Assembly: GCA_039090855.1 (NCBI GenBank)
Contig: CM077006.1
Coordinates: forward strand, 51,407,336-51,471,335
Reading direction: 5' to 3'
Source: Macrothele yani
Lineage: Eukaryota; Arthropoda; Arachnida; Araneae; Macrothelidae
DNA: 64,000 bases
Within the stretch, counting starts at the first letter, position 1; the number at the start of each line of letters is the position of its first letter. Below are positions 31,331-42,480 of the stretch, piece after piece. Below the pieces are notes generated by a model that saw only the letters and a list, made by a program, of their open reading frames with translations, was not told the DNA's origin and searched no databases. The position numbers and the translations under genes are program-made.

Positions 31331-32490
31331 GACAGTCGTATCTGAATAATATGACCACCACCGAAATCACAGTGGACCCGTCCAGGCGCGTCTCAGAGTG
31401 CACGCGACGAGGTAAACCACATGGAGATATAAGCGGCTGAGATAGGACAGATGAGCCATAGTGCGTTACGTGAGCACAACGGGCAGAGGTAGAGACTTGA
31501 CAGACTTTCACAAAGGAATTATCATCGGCTACCGAGCCAAGGGTGGAAGCATCTCAGAAACAGCAGACTTCGTGAGCTGTTCGCGAGGTGCTATGGTAAG
31601 GGTGTACCAAGAATGGACTGCTGGCACACCGAGTACCTCCTGACGTCATAACTGTGGAACCGTGATGGCTCTCGACCCCAGAATAGAAAGTCGGCTCCGT
31701 CGACTGGTAAAGGGCAATCGACGCGCAACAGTGCAGCAATTGACCACGCAAATGGACGCTGGGGCATTCAGGTATGTGTCCTCGATAACAGTGGAGCGAA
31801 CCCTGATGGGTCTCCGGAGTCGACGCTGCGTCAAGGCACCCATGTTAACACAGGTCCATCTGCAACGACGCTCAGTTCGCATGAGACTACCGTCATTAGA
31901 CAGTCGGAGAGTGGGAAAAGGTTGCATTCTCTGACGAATCGAGGTTTCTACTTCGCAGAAGTGACGGTCGGTGGCGGATATGACGTCAGACACACGAGTA
32001 CCAACACCCGGACACACTTGTCGGTTAAGTACAGGCCGTCGTTGGCAGTGCGCATGTCTGGGGGATGTTTCCCTTGTATGACCTGGGACTGCTGGTACCA
32101 CTGGATGGGTCCTTAAACTCCAACGGCTACCTGTCCATCCTCGTTGACCACATGCATCCCGTCATGTTGGACGTTTACCGTTGTGGTGATGGTGTCTACC
32201 AATAGGACAGTGCGCCCTGCCATGTCGCTAAGGGGGTGCGTGACTGGTTCCAGGAACACGACAACGATGTCACCGTTCTCCCTTGGCCGGCGAAATCGCC
32301 CGATCTCAATCCCGTAGAGCACTTGTGGGACTATTTGGATCGACAGGTTCAACTTGCCGACCCACAACCACGTCATATCCGGGACCTTCGTGCTCTCCTG
32401 CAGTCCGAATGGGCACGTGTGCCTAGGGCAACCTTCTAGGACCTCATTACAATATTAAGTAGGTGGTCATATTATTCTGATACGACCGTG
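31331..32490 (+). mobile_element. Tc1-like transposon, DD36E type
   Basis: The inverted repeats hold AGTCGTATCTGAATAATATG (left) and GGTCGTATCAGAATAATATG (right, minus strand), with TA at 31329-31330 and 32491-32492. The length is 1160 bp. Confidence 0.9.
31461..32439 (+). pseudogene. DD36E Tc1-like transposase, degenerate
   Basis: It starts MRYVSTTGRGRDLTDFHKGI, with SISETADFVSCSRGAMVRVY and LVKGNRRATVQQLTTQMDAG next. Catalytic motifs: WEKVAFSDESRFLLRRSDG (first Asp, shifted frame), DSAPCHVAK (second Asp, preceded by a stop) and KSPDLNPVEHLWDYLDRQ (Glu). Thirty-six residues separate the second Asp and Glu. It ends RVPRATF then stop. Frameshifts occur near 31643, 31920 and 32115. It is a cousin of the inner element at 23-24 kb. 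Confidence 0.87.
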
Positions 32491-32729
32491 TATGTTTTCT
32501 ATACTTTCAATCACGATTTTTATTCCTTTATTCAGTTTAGAAATAAAAACGTTAAATGATCAGAAGAGTGAAATTTAGAATTTATACTTATGTCACACTA
32601 ACGTTATTGCCTCAAACACTTCTGCTTTAGTTATTGAGTAAAAAAGTAAATAATCAATTCTAAATCAAGTTCATTTCCATTTTCCAGTTGTTTTTTTCAA
32701 ACATTATCATGTAAAAATTCTAACTTTTT

Positions 32730-33053
32730 CACTCTAGGCTTAAATCTAATGATTTTCACATTTTATCAATACAGCAATTATATGACTCTAATATAGGAAA
32801 ATTAATGTTCAAGAGGTCTAAAAGCAATTTATATCAGGACTTAATTATACCTAACACACACAGTCATTCTCATTATACAAGAAATAAAAACTTTTTAATT
32901 CTTATGTTTCCAGTAACAGAGAGTTTTAGATCACATATTAATTACGTTGGTCCTACATTGTGGAATTCGCTGCCAAGTGATCTTGCATCCCTTAACAATA
33001 TTACGTTATTCAAGGAAAAATTAAAGCGTTATTTATTAACTAATGCCACATAG
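32730..33053 (+). pseudogene. CR1/Jockey-like LINE C-terminus
   Basis: It reads MFKRSKSNLYQDLIIPNTHS, HSHYTRNKNFLILMFPVTES and NYVGPTLWNSLPSDLASLNN, ending LKRYLLTNAT then stop. The GPTLWNSLP phrase marks the extreme C-terminus of CR1/Jockey/L2-type LINE proteins. A 3' untranslated region runs to about 33228, contains AAGCCAGGCCAATTTGGCC, and resumes at 34450-34500 after the Tc1 insertion. The rest of the element is absent: a typical 5' truncation. Related to the fragment at 17.4-19.0 kb. Confidence 0.82.
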
Positions 33054-33228
33054 TGAAATAATACTGTGGGAAACTAATACGCTTTCATCCACCTTTCAGT
33101 AGCATGCCAGCTTGATTTTTTGCTCTCTTAAAAGTACTCTTGTTATTTTGGGAGAACAGGGCTAAGCCAGGCCAATTTGGCCTTTTCTCTCCTCATTCCA
33201 TGTTGTTACCACATTATATCACTTTGTA

Positions 33229-34449
33229 TGCACTGAAGAGCAATTGAATTAGAGACCGTTGGCGTTATGCAAATGTGGTGCTGTGGGCGGCGCTGTAAAC
33301 GGAAACTACATGACGTATGCAGCGATCCGACAATATAAGGAGTGATGCGACGGGAATCAGTGAGAGTCGGACGCAGTATGGGTAAGACGAAGGATCTAAG
33401 CGCATTTGATCGTGGGCAAATTGCCGGGGCCCGACGAATGGGTCACTCCATCTCGGAAGTCATGCAGACACTGGTATTTTTACGAGCGATGGTGTCACGA
33501 GTGCACCGTGAATACATCGAATCCGGTAAAACCATCCCTGCAAGGGCCAACTGCCGTGGACAACAGCGTGTGGATGAGCGGGGTCATCGTCGGCTAGCTC
33601 GCATTGTAACAGCGGATAGACAAGCCACAGTGCAAGAAATCACTCGACAATTTAACGCTGGTGCACAAAAACGTGTAAGCAGCCACACCATCCAGAACCA
33701 TCTCCTCGCTATGGGGTACAGAAGCCATCGTCCCACGAGGGTACCGCTGCTGACCGCACATCACAGGGTGCAAATATTAGCATGGGCGCGGGAACATCGC
33801 CATTGGACCCTAGACATGTGGGAAAATGTTGCCTGGACGGATGAGTCGAGATTCACGTTGGTACACGCAGATGGCAGGATACGAGTAAAGCGCAAACCAC
33901 ATGAAGCAATGGATCCTACTTGCCAGCAGCGTACTCTTCAAGCTGGTGGGGGTGGTATTCTCGTCTGGGGACTGTTTACGTGGACTGAAATGGGATCCCT
34001 GGTACGTGTGACATTGTCCCTCACATGTCAACGTTACTGGGATATCCTGGACGACCATTTGCTCCTGTTTGTGCGTCTCCCATTGGGGACCTCATCGTGC
34101 AACAAGACACCATCCCACTGGGGACCTCATTGTGCAACAAGACAATGCAGCTCCCGAATTGCATCCGAATGGTTGGATGAATACTCCACCGACGTGACCT
34201 CGCTTCCTTGGCCAGCTAGGTCACCTGACCTCAGCACATCTGGGATGCCATCGAGAGAGATGACCCCCTCCATCAAATCTTCGTGAACTGTGGTAGCTTG
34301 TTCAGGGGTCGTGGATCAGTATGGCTTCCCAACGCTTCCGGTGTCTTGTCGAGTCCATGCTGAGTCGAATCGCCGCCGTCATCAGGGCGAAAGGTGGTGC
34401 TACACGTTACTAGACAGGTATCTCTAATTCAATTGCTCTTCAGTGAATG
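33229..34449 (+). mobile_element. Tc1-like transposon inside a LINE 3' region
   Basis: CACTGAAGAGCAATTGAATT lies near both ends in inverted orientation, with TA at 33227-33228 and 34450-34451. It is 1221 bp long. The flanks join to give continuous CR1-like 3' sequence (CACTTTG before, CTAAGATATTG after). Confidence 0.9.
33378..34413 (+). pseudogene. Tc1-like transposase, long open frame but active site damaged
   Basis: It starts MGKTKDLSAFDRGQIAGARR, with ARIVTADRQATVQEITRQFN and RTLQAGGGGILVWGLFTW further on, and stays open to 34286. AWTDESRFTLVHADGRIRV gives the first Asp. A 35-bp tandem duplication (copies at 34078 and 34113) shifts the frame just before the second Asp motif, QQDNAAP. The third motif lacks its PIE residues: SPDLS is followed directly by the HIWD-type sequence in another frame, so the catalytic Glu is gone. 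The end IRAKGGATRY then stop is readable at 34384-34413. It belongs with the DD36E group by sequence. Confidence 0.9.
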
Positions 34450-34527
34450 TACTAAGATATTGTGTATTATTACTATAACAACTAAAATGTAATAAATGAA
34501 ATGGAACTCCCCTTTTAAAAAAATTGG

Positions 34528-34727
34528 ACCGCCCGAGGGCACAATGGTCCAAGCGCTGGTTTCTGATCATTCGTCCGAGATGGGTTCGCGTTCGAATCTA
34601 GGTGAGACATGGATTTTGTGTTGGTCTTATGGCATTGGCCCTCTCCTTTCCCTTGAACAAGTGGCCCTAAATCAGGGATGGATGACTGCTTATAGCCCAT
34701 CGAGTTGCTCATGGTAAAAAAATCTAA
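34528..34727 (+). mobile_element. tRNA-derived SINE, family 1
   Basis: Head ACCGCCCGAGGGCACAATGG, A and B boxes diverged (GCGTTCGAATCTAGG). The body ends in GAGTTGCTCATGGT and a poly(A)-like tail. AAAAAAATTGG flanks it at 34517-34527 and 34728-34738. Confidence 0.9.
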
Positions 34728-34739
34728 AAAAAAATTGGG

Positions 34740-35390
34740 ATGCAACAGTGGCAATTGCAATTAAACGAATAATACAAACAGTGAAGATGTCGACGCATAC
34801 AGCTGTGGACAAACGTAAAAAAACATTAGCAACGCACTTGAAGTCATTCTAAACAAATTTATATCCACTTATTTCAAATATACTCGCCCGAGCTTGTGTA
34901 GCAAACATGTGCGAGCCATTGGGAACAAAAGCCATTATTAACCCATTCATGCCATATGCGCACGACTGAAGAACAAATGTCCATTGTTCAGGAATACCAA
35001 GCGTCGTAGTTGTTTAAGAATTGCGCGAACGCTATTGGAAGTAGATTTTTGTGAGAAAAGCTTCATCAAACAGCAACGTTTACAGCAAAGCGTGAAAGTT
35101 TGAATTCATGGGAAGTCCTCTGGATGCACACACATGGTGGAAGTCTTAAGACGTCACGGGAAACCGTAAACGTCACGATGTCGAGGCTGTTGAATTCACA
35201 GAGTAAGAGGCGTAAAAAGGGCGGAACAAGAGGAGCTGTAGCCCGGGCGTGGCTCAAGAGAGGGCGCAAAAACCACTGCTTACAATGTGATTAAAATTGG
35301 AATCGAAACTTTTCCACAAGTTTCAGATTCGGTTTTTGCTCTCCAACTTTATCATTTGTCGATTAACAGAATTCGCTTATGTTCTTCCAC
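34740..35390. other. Gene-less stretch, possible old transposase fragment
   Basis: At about 34957 the plus strand reads MRTTEEQMSIVQEYQAS and nearby RIARTLLEVDF, faintly like a transposase DNA-binding start. Support is too weak to name a family. Confidence 0.25.
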
Positions 35391-35394
35391 TTTT

Positions 35395-36773
35395 CCCCTT
35401 GGCAGCCAAAATTTGTATTGGCAATCCCTCTTGGTTGCCTAAATTTGCATTGGAAGCCCCCTTCGCAGCCCAAATTCATATTGGCAGCCTTAATTCGCAC
35501 TGTCAGCCTCAATTCACATTGGCAGCCTCAATTCGCATTAGCCGCTCCCCTTGGCACCCTAAATTCACATTGGCAGCTCCTCTTGGTATCCCAAATTCGC
35601 ACTGGCAGCCTCAGTTCACATTGGCAGCTCCCGTTGTCAGCCTCAATTCACATTGACAGCTCCCCTTGGCACCCTAAATTTGCACTAGCAGCCTAAATTC
35701 GCATTGGCAGCTCCCGTTGGCAGCCTAAATTCGCACTGGCAGCCTCAATTCACATTGGCAGTTCCTCTTGGTACCGCAAATTCGCACTGGCAGCCTCAAT
35801 TCGCATTGGCAGCTCCTCTTGGTACCCCAAATTCGCACTGGCAGCCTCAATTCACATTCACAGCTCCCCTTGGCACCCTAAATTTGCACTAGCAGCCTAA
35901 ATTCGCATTGGCAGCTCCCGTTGGCAGCCTAAATTCGCATTGGCAGCCTAAATTCGCACTGGCAGCCTCAATTCACATTGGCAGCTCCCGTTGTCAGCCT
36001 CAATTCACATTGACAGCTCCCCTTGGCACCTTAAATTTGCACTAGCAGCCTAAATTCGCATTGGCAGCTCCCGTTGGCAGCCTAAATTCGCATTGGCAGC
36101 CTAAATTCGCACTGGCAGCCTCAATTCACATTGGTAGCTCCCGTTGTCAGCCTCAATTCACATTGACAGCTCCCCTTGGCACCCTAAATTTGCACTAGCA
36201 GCCTAAATTCGCATTGGCAGCTCCCGTTGGCAGCCTAAATTCGCACTGGCAGCCTCAATTCACATTGGCAGCTCCTTTTGGTACCCCAAATTCGCACTGG
36301 AAGCCTCAATTCACATTCACAGCTCCCCTTGGCACCCTGAATTTACACTAGCAGCCTAAATTCGCATTGGCAGCTCCCGTTGGCAGCCTAAATTCGCACT
36401 GGCAGCCTCAATTCACATTGGCAGCTCCTCTTGGTACCCCAAATTCGCACTGGCAGCCTCAATTCGCATTGGGAGCTCCTCTTGGTACCCCAAATTCGCA
36501 CTGGCAGCCTCAATTCACATTCACAGCTCCCCTTGGCACCCTAAATTTGCACTAGCAGCCTAAATTCGCATTGGCAGCTCCCGTTGGCAGCCTAAATTCG
36601 CATTGGCAGCCTAAATTCGCACTGGCAGCCTCAATTCACATTGGCAGCTCCCGTTGTCAGCCTCAATTCACATTGACAGCTCCCCTTGGCACCTTAAATT
36701 TGCACTAGCAGCCTAAATTCGCATTGGCAGCTCCCCTTGGCACCCTAAATTCGCACACTAGCAGCCTAAGTTC
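35395..36773 (+). repeat. 51-bp minisatellite with 153/204-bp higher-order units
   Basis: The unit contains TTGGCAGCYCAATTCGCAYT phrases. The marker TGCACTAGC (one variant copy) lies at 35681, 35885, 36038, 36191, 36344, 36548 and 36701. Spacings are 204, 153, 153, 153, 204 and 153, that is 4, 3, 3, 3, 4 and 3 times 51. The plus strand reads a 17-residue repeat (APLGTPNSHWQPQFALA) between regular stops, so it is unlikely to be a gene. The array resumes at 44803-44840 after the SINE and LINE. Confidence 0.92.
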
Positions 36774-37030
36774 GCCGCCCCGGTGGCGCAGTGGTCGTTG
36801 AACAGACAAGTCGCATATTTTTTCGGCTCCTGCGTAGAAGTCAACGTTCGTTAGTTTACTTGTTCTTTTTGTGGTATTTCGTCGTTTTGTGTTTTGGTTA
36901 CAGTGTTTCGTACCCTCGCTTCACGAGCAGTGAGGCTGAGTGCCAAGTGGGTGATCATTTTTTGTTTTTTTTTTCATTTTCGTGTGTCGTCAGTTACGAC
37001 GCATGAGTTTTGGTGGGCCAGTGGTCGAGA

Positions 37031-38688
37031 ATGTCCACTACCACTGTGAATAAGTCACCGTCGTCTACAGCTGCTTCGTCGATTGCTGATATGTCTTCGC
37101 TTCTTGGTTCTGTGCCTTCTTCGGGGAATGTTGCGTCGACAAGTGCTGCTGGACTTCCAAAAACTGTGCTTCTGGCCACCCGTGTGCCGGCTGCTTCTAA
37201 TGTTCCTGGTTCTGCTAGTCATACTTCAACGTCGTTCGCACAAGCTGTGGGAAGTCCCTCATATATTTCTAGTGATTCTGCACCACATTTCAAACGTGTA
37301 GCTTCGGCGTTGAAAATTATTCTTCCAAGTGATTCGCCGCAAGGTAAGCAGTTGTCGTCTGCCTTATTGTTAAGTGTTTTCATTCCTGCTTTGCGTGACA
37401 CCCCCTCCCCCAGTATCTGCATGCTGTGTCGAAGGTCGTTCCAGCCGAAAGCATTGTGTCCATTATTCGCTTGGGTGGAGGGGTGGTTGTTCACTTCACC
37501 CACCAGCAAGCAGTAGATTTAATTATATTTCATGGGGTTGATATTGGGTCCTTTCATCTACAACCTGTCGCTGCAGCCCAAAGACCAGTTACGGTGACCC
37601 TCTCTCCTGTACCAACGGCTGTTCCTGATTCTCTGTTGATTGATGCCCTCAACACGATGGGTCGTGTTGTGGGAGTGACCAAGATTTTTCCAGCTACAGC
37701 CCGTGATTCGCCCCTGAAACATGTGCAGGGTGGGCGCCGCCAGTACCGGGTTATCTTTCCAACTTCTCAGTCAATTGCGGAACGCCCTGCAACTCTGGAA
37801 TTAGTCACTGATACCCGGACGTACATTTTTAATCTTTTTGCAGGGGTTCAGTGCTTCCGCTGTAAGGGGGAAGGTCATCTCGCTTCTGCTTGTCCTCATG
37901 CTACTCCTGGTGCTAGATCTGATTCTTCATTAGCTACCACAGTTCAGGTGGCCGCTGCCCCTGCGGATGTTGTGCGGGCAGCTGAGGCACCTGCTCACAT
38001 TCTACCTTCATCAATTTTGCCTGCTGTTTCTCCAGTCGTTCCTTCCCTCCCGGTTCCTGTCGTCGTACTGGATGATTTGGAGCCCTCCAATGAGGATTTT
38101 CCATCGCTAGAAGTGTCTGCACCTAAATCACAACGTAAACGCCCCAGCTCACCTGGTGTTTCTACTCGCTCTTCTCGTTCGTCTCAACGTCTTCGGTCCA
38201 AGAAACCAGCACATTCTAATTCGGGTTCACCTAGCCATCATGAGCCAAATTCTGATTTCCTAGTTTCGAACCGATTCACATGTCTCCAGGATGATGATGT
38301 TATGGACACGGTTGCCCCTGATCCTGATGACACTGCAATGGTTGACTCTGACGATGATTCTCCTTCTCCTACACTTCTTGACATTTCTACTATGTTTGAA
38401 GAACTTGCGGTGCCTTTGCACCCTCTTACCTTATCTGATCTGTATGCATTGACCACTCGCCCGCGTAAGGCGAAGTTGATCACACTACCTTGCATTAAGA
38501 GTAAGCTTCACTTGCTGCCTGAAATGATTGCACAGCTAAACCAGTTCCATGCATTAATAACTAATGTTACTTTGCCTGGCGGGACTGAGCAATATGCTCG
38601 CCGTCTGGGATACTTACTCAAGATTTTGAGGGCTGAACTGGAAGGCTGGATGCAACCTATCAGTGATGTCCTTGTTAACACTACTTAG
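37031..38688 (+). pseudogene. LINE ORF1: nucleic-acid-binding protein with CCHC knuckle
   Basis: It starts MSTTTVNKSPSSTAASSIAD and is serine-, threonine- and alanine-rich at first. A frameshift in the CCCCCTCCCCC run near 37401-37411 moves the frame to one that stays open to the stop at 38686-38688. The knuckle CFRCKGEGHLASAC (CX2CX4HX4C) is at 37852-37893. A basic, serine-rich stretch (RKRPSSPGVSTRSSRSSQRL) follows, and an acidic one after it. ORF1 proteins of this kind bind the LINE RNA. Total length is about 550 residues if the single shift is ignored. The next ORF starts 23 nt before this stop. Confidence 0.85.
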
Positions 38689-41600
38689 CTTTAATTGTAG
38701 AGGGCTTGCGTCTTCTGCGGCGAATGCTTTGGTTTACGAGGACGTTCGTTACCTGGGGGCTAATATCCTCCTTCTCCAGGAGACGAACTGTTCCTTGGAT
38801 GCCGGGTGTTTCCGCTGGAGACGCTGGCTGTACATTTTTTATCATAATTACCGGACCCATCTCAGGTCTGGTACCGCTATAGCGTTTCATGTGCGTTTTC
38901 ATTCTTCCCTTTCTGATCTTGTTGAGTCACAGAGTCTGCTGGGTTCTTTTCAACATATTTCTTTTTGTTTTTGTTCTAAACGTATTCATGTTTTCAATAT
39001 CCATATTCCCCAATCTGCTACGGATGCAGAAACTCTCCTTCAACATCTTTCTTCTATCCTTTCGACCCTCCATCCAAATGATACAGTCATTGTTGCAGGC
39101 GATTTCAATTGCACTTTGCAACCCGGTTTTGACCGAGATGGTTCAAATGAAAGCCGTTCCGACCTTGTTTCCAATCTCACTCAACTCGTTGTTAATTTTG
39201 ATTTGATTGATGCATTCCGTTCCCTCCATCCCCGGTCCAAGGAATTTTCCTGGTTCCCCCGGCTGCTTCACGCTGTGTCGCAGCACGCCTAGATAGATTC
39301 TATGTTTCCAGTTTTCTCCATTCCTCTCTAGTTGAAATTACTCATCATCCTTCCGTTTCGTCAGATCATCGCCCCGTTCTTTTAAAACTTTTTTTGCAAT
39401 CTTCCTCTGTTCCCCCTTCCCCAGTCTGGTCGCTCGACGATTCAGTTTTAACTGATCCTCTTTTCTGTGCTGAAATTCGCTCTTTGATCTCGTCGTCTGT
39501 GCAACAACTTTCTTCGTCTGACGACCCAGTGGCTCTGTGGCTTTCCACGAAAATTTCGATTATTTCTTTCGCACGTCAGTTTTCTTTCTCTTCCCGTACT
39601 TCTCGCTTTCAAGATATTGATGTTCTCCGTCGTAAATTGCAGACTATTTCTCCTTCTGATCCTTCTTTTCCCGTGTTTCAAGCTCAACTTCGTCGTATTC
39701 TGTTTACTTTTGCTTCAACAGCCATTACTCGTCTGAAATTCACTCACTTGCGGTTTCACGACGACCCCTTTTCTAGCTTGAAGTCCCTTGAGGAGTATCA
39801 TGTTAAAAGCAACACAATTTCCTTTCTTTCACTACCTGACGGATCTACAGTCACCGACCCTTATCGTATCTGTGAACTTACTTTTTCCCATTATTCGGAT
39901 CGTTTTCAACACCGACTCCTTTCTCCTGCAGATACTTCCCCTCTTCTTCATGTCCTCCCTCAGGTTCCACAATGTTTCTTTGATTCTCTTGTTTCTCCTA
40001 TCTCTCCTTCTGAAGTCCGCTCTGCAATTTCCAGTCTGAATGACCGTTCTTCCCCTGGCGCGGACGGTCTTCCGCTCTCATTTTATAAGAAGTTTCTTCC
40101 TTCTCTCCTCCCGCTTCTGGTTGCTTGTTTTAATGCCGTTTTTACTTCTTCAAATTTTCAGTTTTCTGATTTCACTTTTGCTCTTCTCCGTCTCATCCCC
40201 AAAACCGGAAACCTTGGTCTTTTTTCTAACTGGCGTCCTATCTCTATTCTTAATACTGACTACAAAACCTTTGCTAAAATTCTCGCTTTTCGCCTCAATC
40301 CCGTCTTGCAGCATTTAATCCACCCCGATCAAACTTACACTATTCCCTCCCGTTCGATTACTACCAACATTTCCACCATTCGCAACTTATATTTTCTTGC
40401 TTCCCAACGTTCCGAACCTCTCGCAATTTTTAATATTGATCAGAAACAAGCTTTTGACTCCATTAATCACTCTTATCTCTTTGCTGTTCTTCGTCATTTT
40501 GGCTTTCCTACTCTTTTCTGTCAAGCTCTTATTAATCTTTACTCTCACTCTTCTTTCCGTATTCGCACTTCCACATTCATGACAGCTACCATCCCCTTTG
40601 ACAACGGGATCCGGCAGGGTTGTCCGCTTTCGGGTCAACTTTTTACGCTTGCATTTGAACCTCTCTTAATTTGCCTGCGTTCTCGTTTGTTTTCTGTGAT
40701 TCCTCGCAGTATTGCTCCTACTCGTCACCACCGCATAGTGTTGTCTGCATATGCTGATGACCTCACTCTCTTTCTTCGCACTGAACGTTCTTTCGGTGTT
40801 GTCCTTTCTGCTTATCGTGAGTATGCTTCAATTTCCGGTTCCGAACTTAATATGTCTAAATCTGTCGGTCTGTGGGCCGGATCGTGGGTGGCACACGGTG
40901 ATCGCCCTTGGGGTGCCCGTTGGTCATCCTCGGTCATTAAACTTCTTGGTGTGTACGTTGGAAATCCCGTGGCTGTTGCTGATGCCACATGGGTTCCTTT
41001 GGTTCAGCAGCTCAATCGCCGTCTTGCTCCTTTTTGCCGGTTCAAACCTTTTTTGTCCTTTTTTAGCAGAGCACATCTGGTTTCTTCCTTTCTTCTTCCC
41101 ATTTTGACACATTCGTGGTTTGCTTATTTTCCCTCGCCCATTTTTCTCCAATCCGCTCAACGTTTGATTACTGATTTCATCTGGAATAAAGTTCACTGGG
41201 TTCATCGTTCTACTCTCGTCCTTCCTCTGTCCTTTGGAGGTCTTGCCCTCCCAGATCTTTTTTCAAAAATCTAATGCTATTCATCTTCAGACCTTTCTCC
41301 GTTCTTTTTCTCATCCTCAGATTTCATCGCTTACTATTGTTGATACTTTACTTTTCCCTCGCAGTCCGTTTCTCACTCTCGCTACTTTCCTCCGTATGGA
41401 TCTGTTCCCCCTCATTCCAGATCACTTTCCCGATACTTATCGCACCGTTTTTTCCCTCTGGCATTCCTTATGTCCCGTCCGTCTCCCACCTACCTCAACT
41501 AATGATCTGCTTGCGGAACCTCTCTTTTACTCTTCTGCACTCCGTTCTCCCTCTTCACCGTACTTGTGCTTCTCCACCTGGTTCGCCAGTGGCGTGGTAC

Positions 41601-42480
41601 AGGTATCCCAACTTGTAGATGCTTCTCTCCGCTGGAAGTCTCTTTCCCAAATCGACCCCCTCTTGCTGACACTCCCTTACATCGCGCCCAACTCCGGTTG
41701 CTTCATTTTCAGCTTCAACGCCTTTACCCGTCCCTCGTGAATTCTTTTGGGTTAATTGTTTCTTCTTCGGCGTCCCCTTGCCTTCCTTTTCTGGTTTATT
41801 TGAATGATGTTCCCTTTCTGGTGCATCAAGTTACTGCAAAACTCTTGTACCGCCACTTTCTTACTTATTTTCGAGCACCTCTCGCTATTCCTTTTGTGCC
41901 TCCTGATGAAACCTCTCAGACATGGGTCGATTCACACATTTCTCTGGCTTCCCCAAAAGCAGCTGATATTCATTGGCTACATCTTCATCGCCGCTTGCTC
42001 ACACCACGAACTCTTCATCGTTTCGGTCGCCTGTCTTCTCCCTTGTGTTTTTTCTGTTCAACGCTCGGTGATGTTCATCACGCATATGACTCCTGTTTAG
42101 TTTTACAGCCTCTTTTTTCATTGATGTTTGCTCTTCTCTCCAAGGTCTGTCCTTCCTTTCACTCTGTTTCACATTACTATTTTCTTCGCCGTCATCATCC
42201 TTCCGCTGCTGTTCACAATCCAGTTTGCGCGTTTTTAATTTTGCAGGCCAAACTGACAATTTATTTATACTATCATACCAGTGTTGATCGGCCTGCTCTT
42301 CGTCGATATCATCCTGCGAGAGTTTTTCTGTGCCGTAGGTTTCGTTCCTCGATCAAGTCCGTCATCCAACTTGAGTACGAGGTAGCTCTGACCCGGCAGG
42401 CAGTTCCTGCTTTCTTCTCGATCTGGTCCCCCCACCTCCCCTGGTTTCGGGTTGAGCATGGGTTGATTCAATTCGTTTGA
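38666..42480 (+). pseudogene. LINE ORF2: endonuclease and reverse transcriptase, three frameshifts
   Basis: It starts MSLLTLLSFNCRGLASS. Apurinic endonuclease residues are visible: Asn in SFNCRG, Glu in LLLQETN, Asp in VIVAGDFNCTL and His in SSDHRPVLL. The reverse transcriptase shows LIPKTGNLGLFSNWRPISIL, FNIDQKQAFDSINH, NGIRQGCPLSGQLFTLAFEP and the catalytic YADD at 40750-40761. WRPISILNTDYKTFAKIL is typical of the L1/Tx1 group. A C-terminal knuckle CFFCSTLGDVHHAYDSC lies near 42045-42095. It ends HGLIQFV then stop. Frameshifts near 39255-39285, 41262-41274 and 41640-41665 all lie at or near homopolymers. The full frame would be about 1270 residues. Confidence 0.9.

Noticed and set aside
35297..36555. 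Repetitive HWQPQFALA-type protein
   Set aside because: It is the translation of the 51-bp minisatellite. Stops recur at the CTAGCAGCCTAA phrase, so no long protein is possible.
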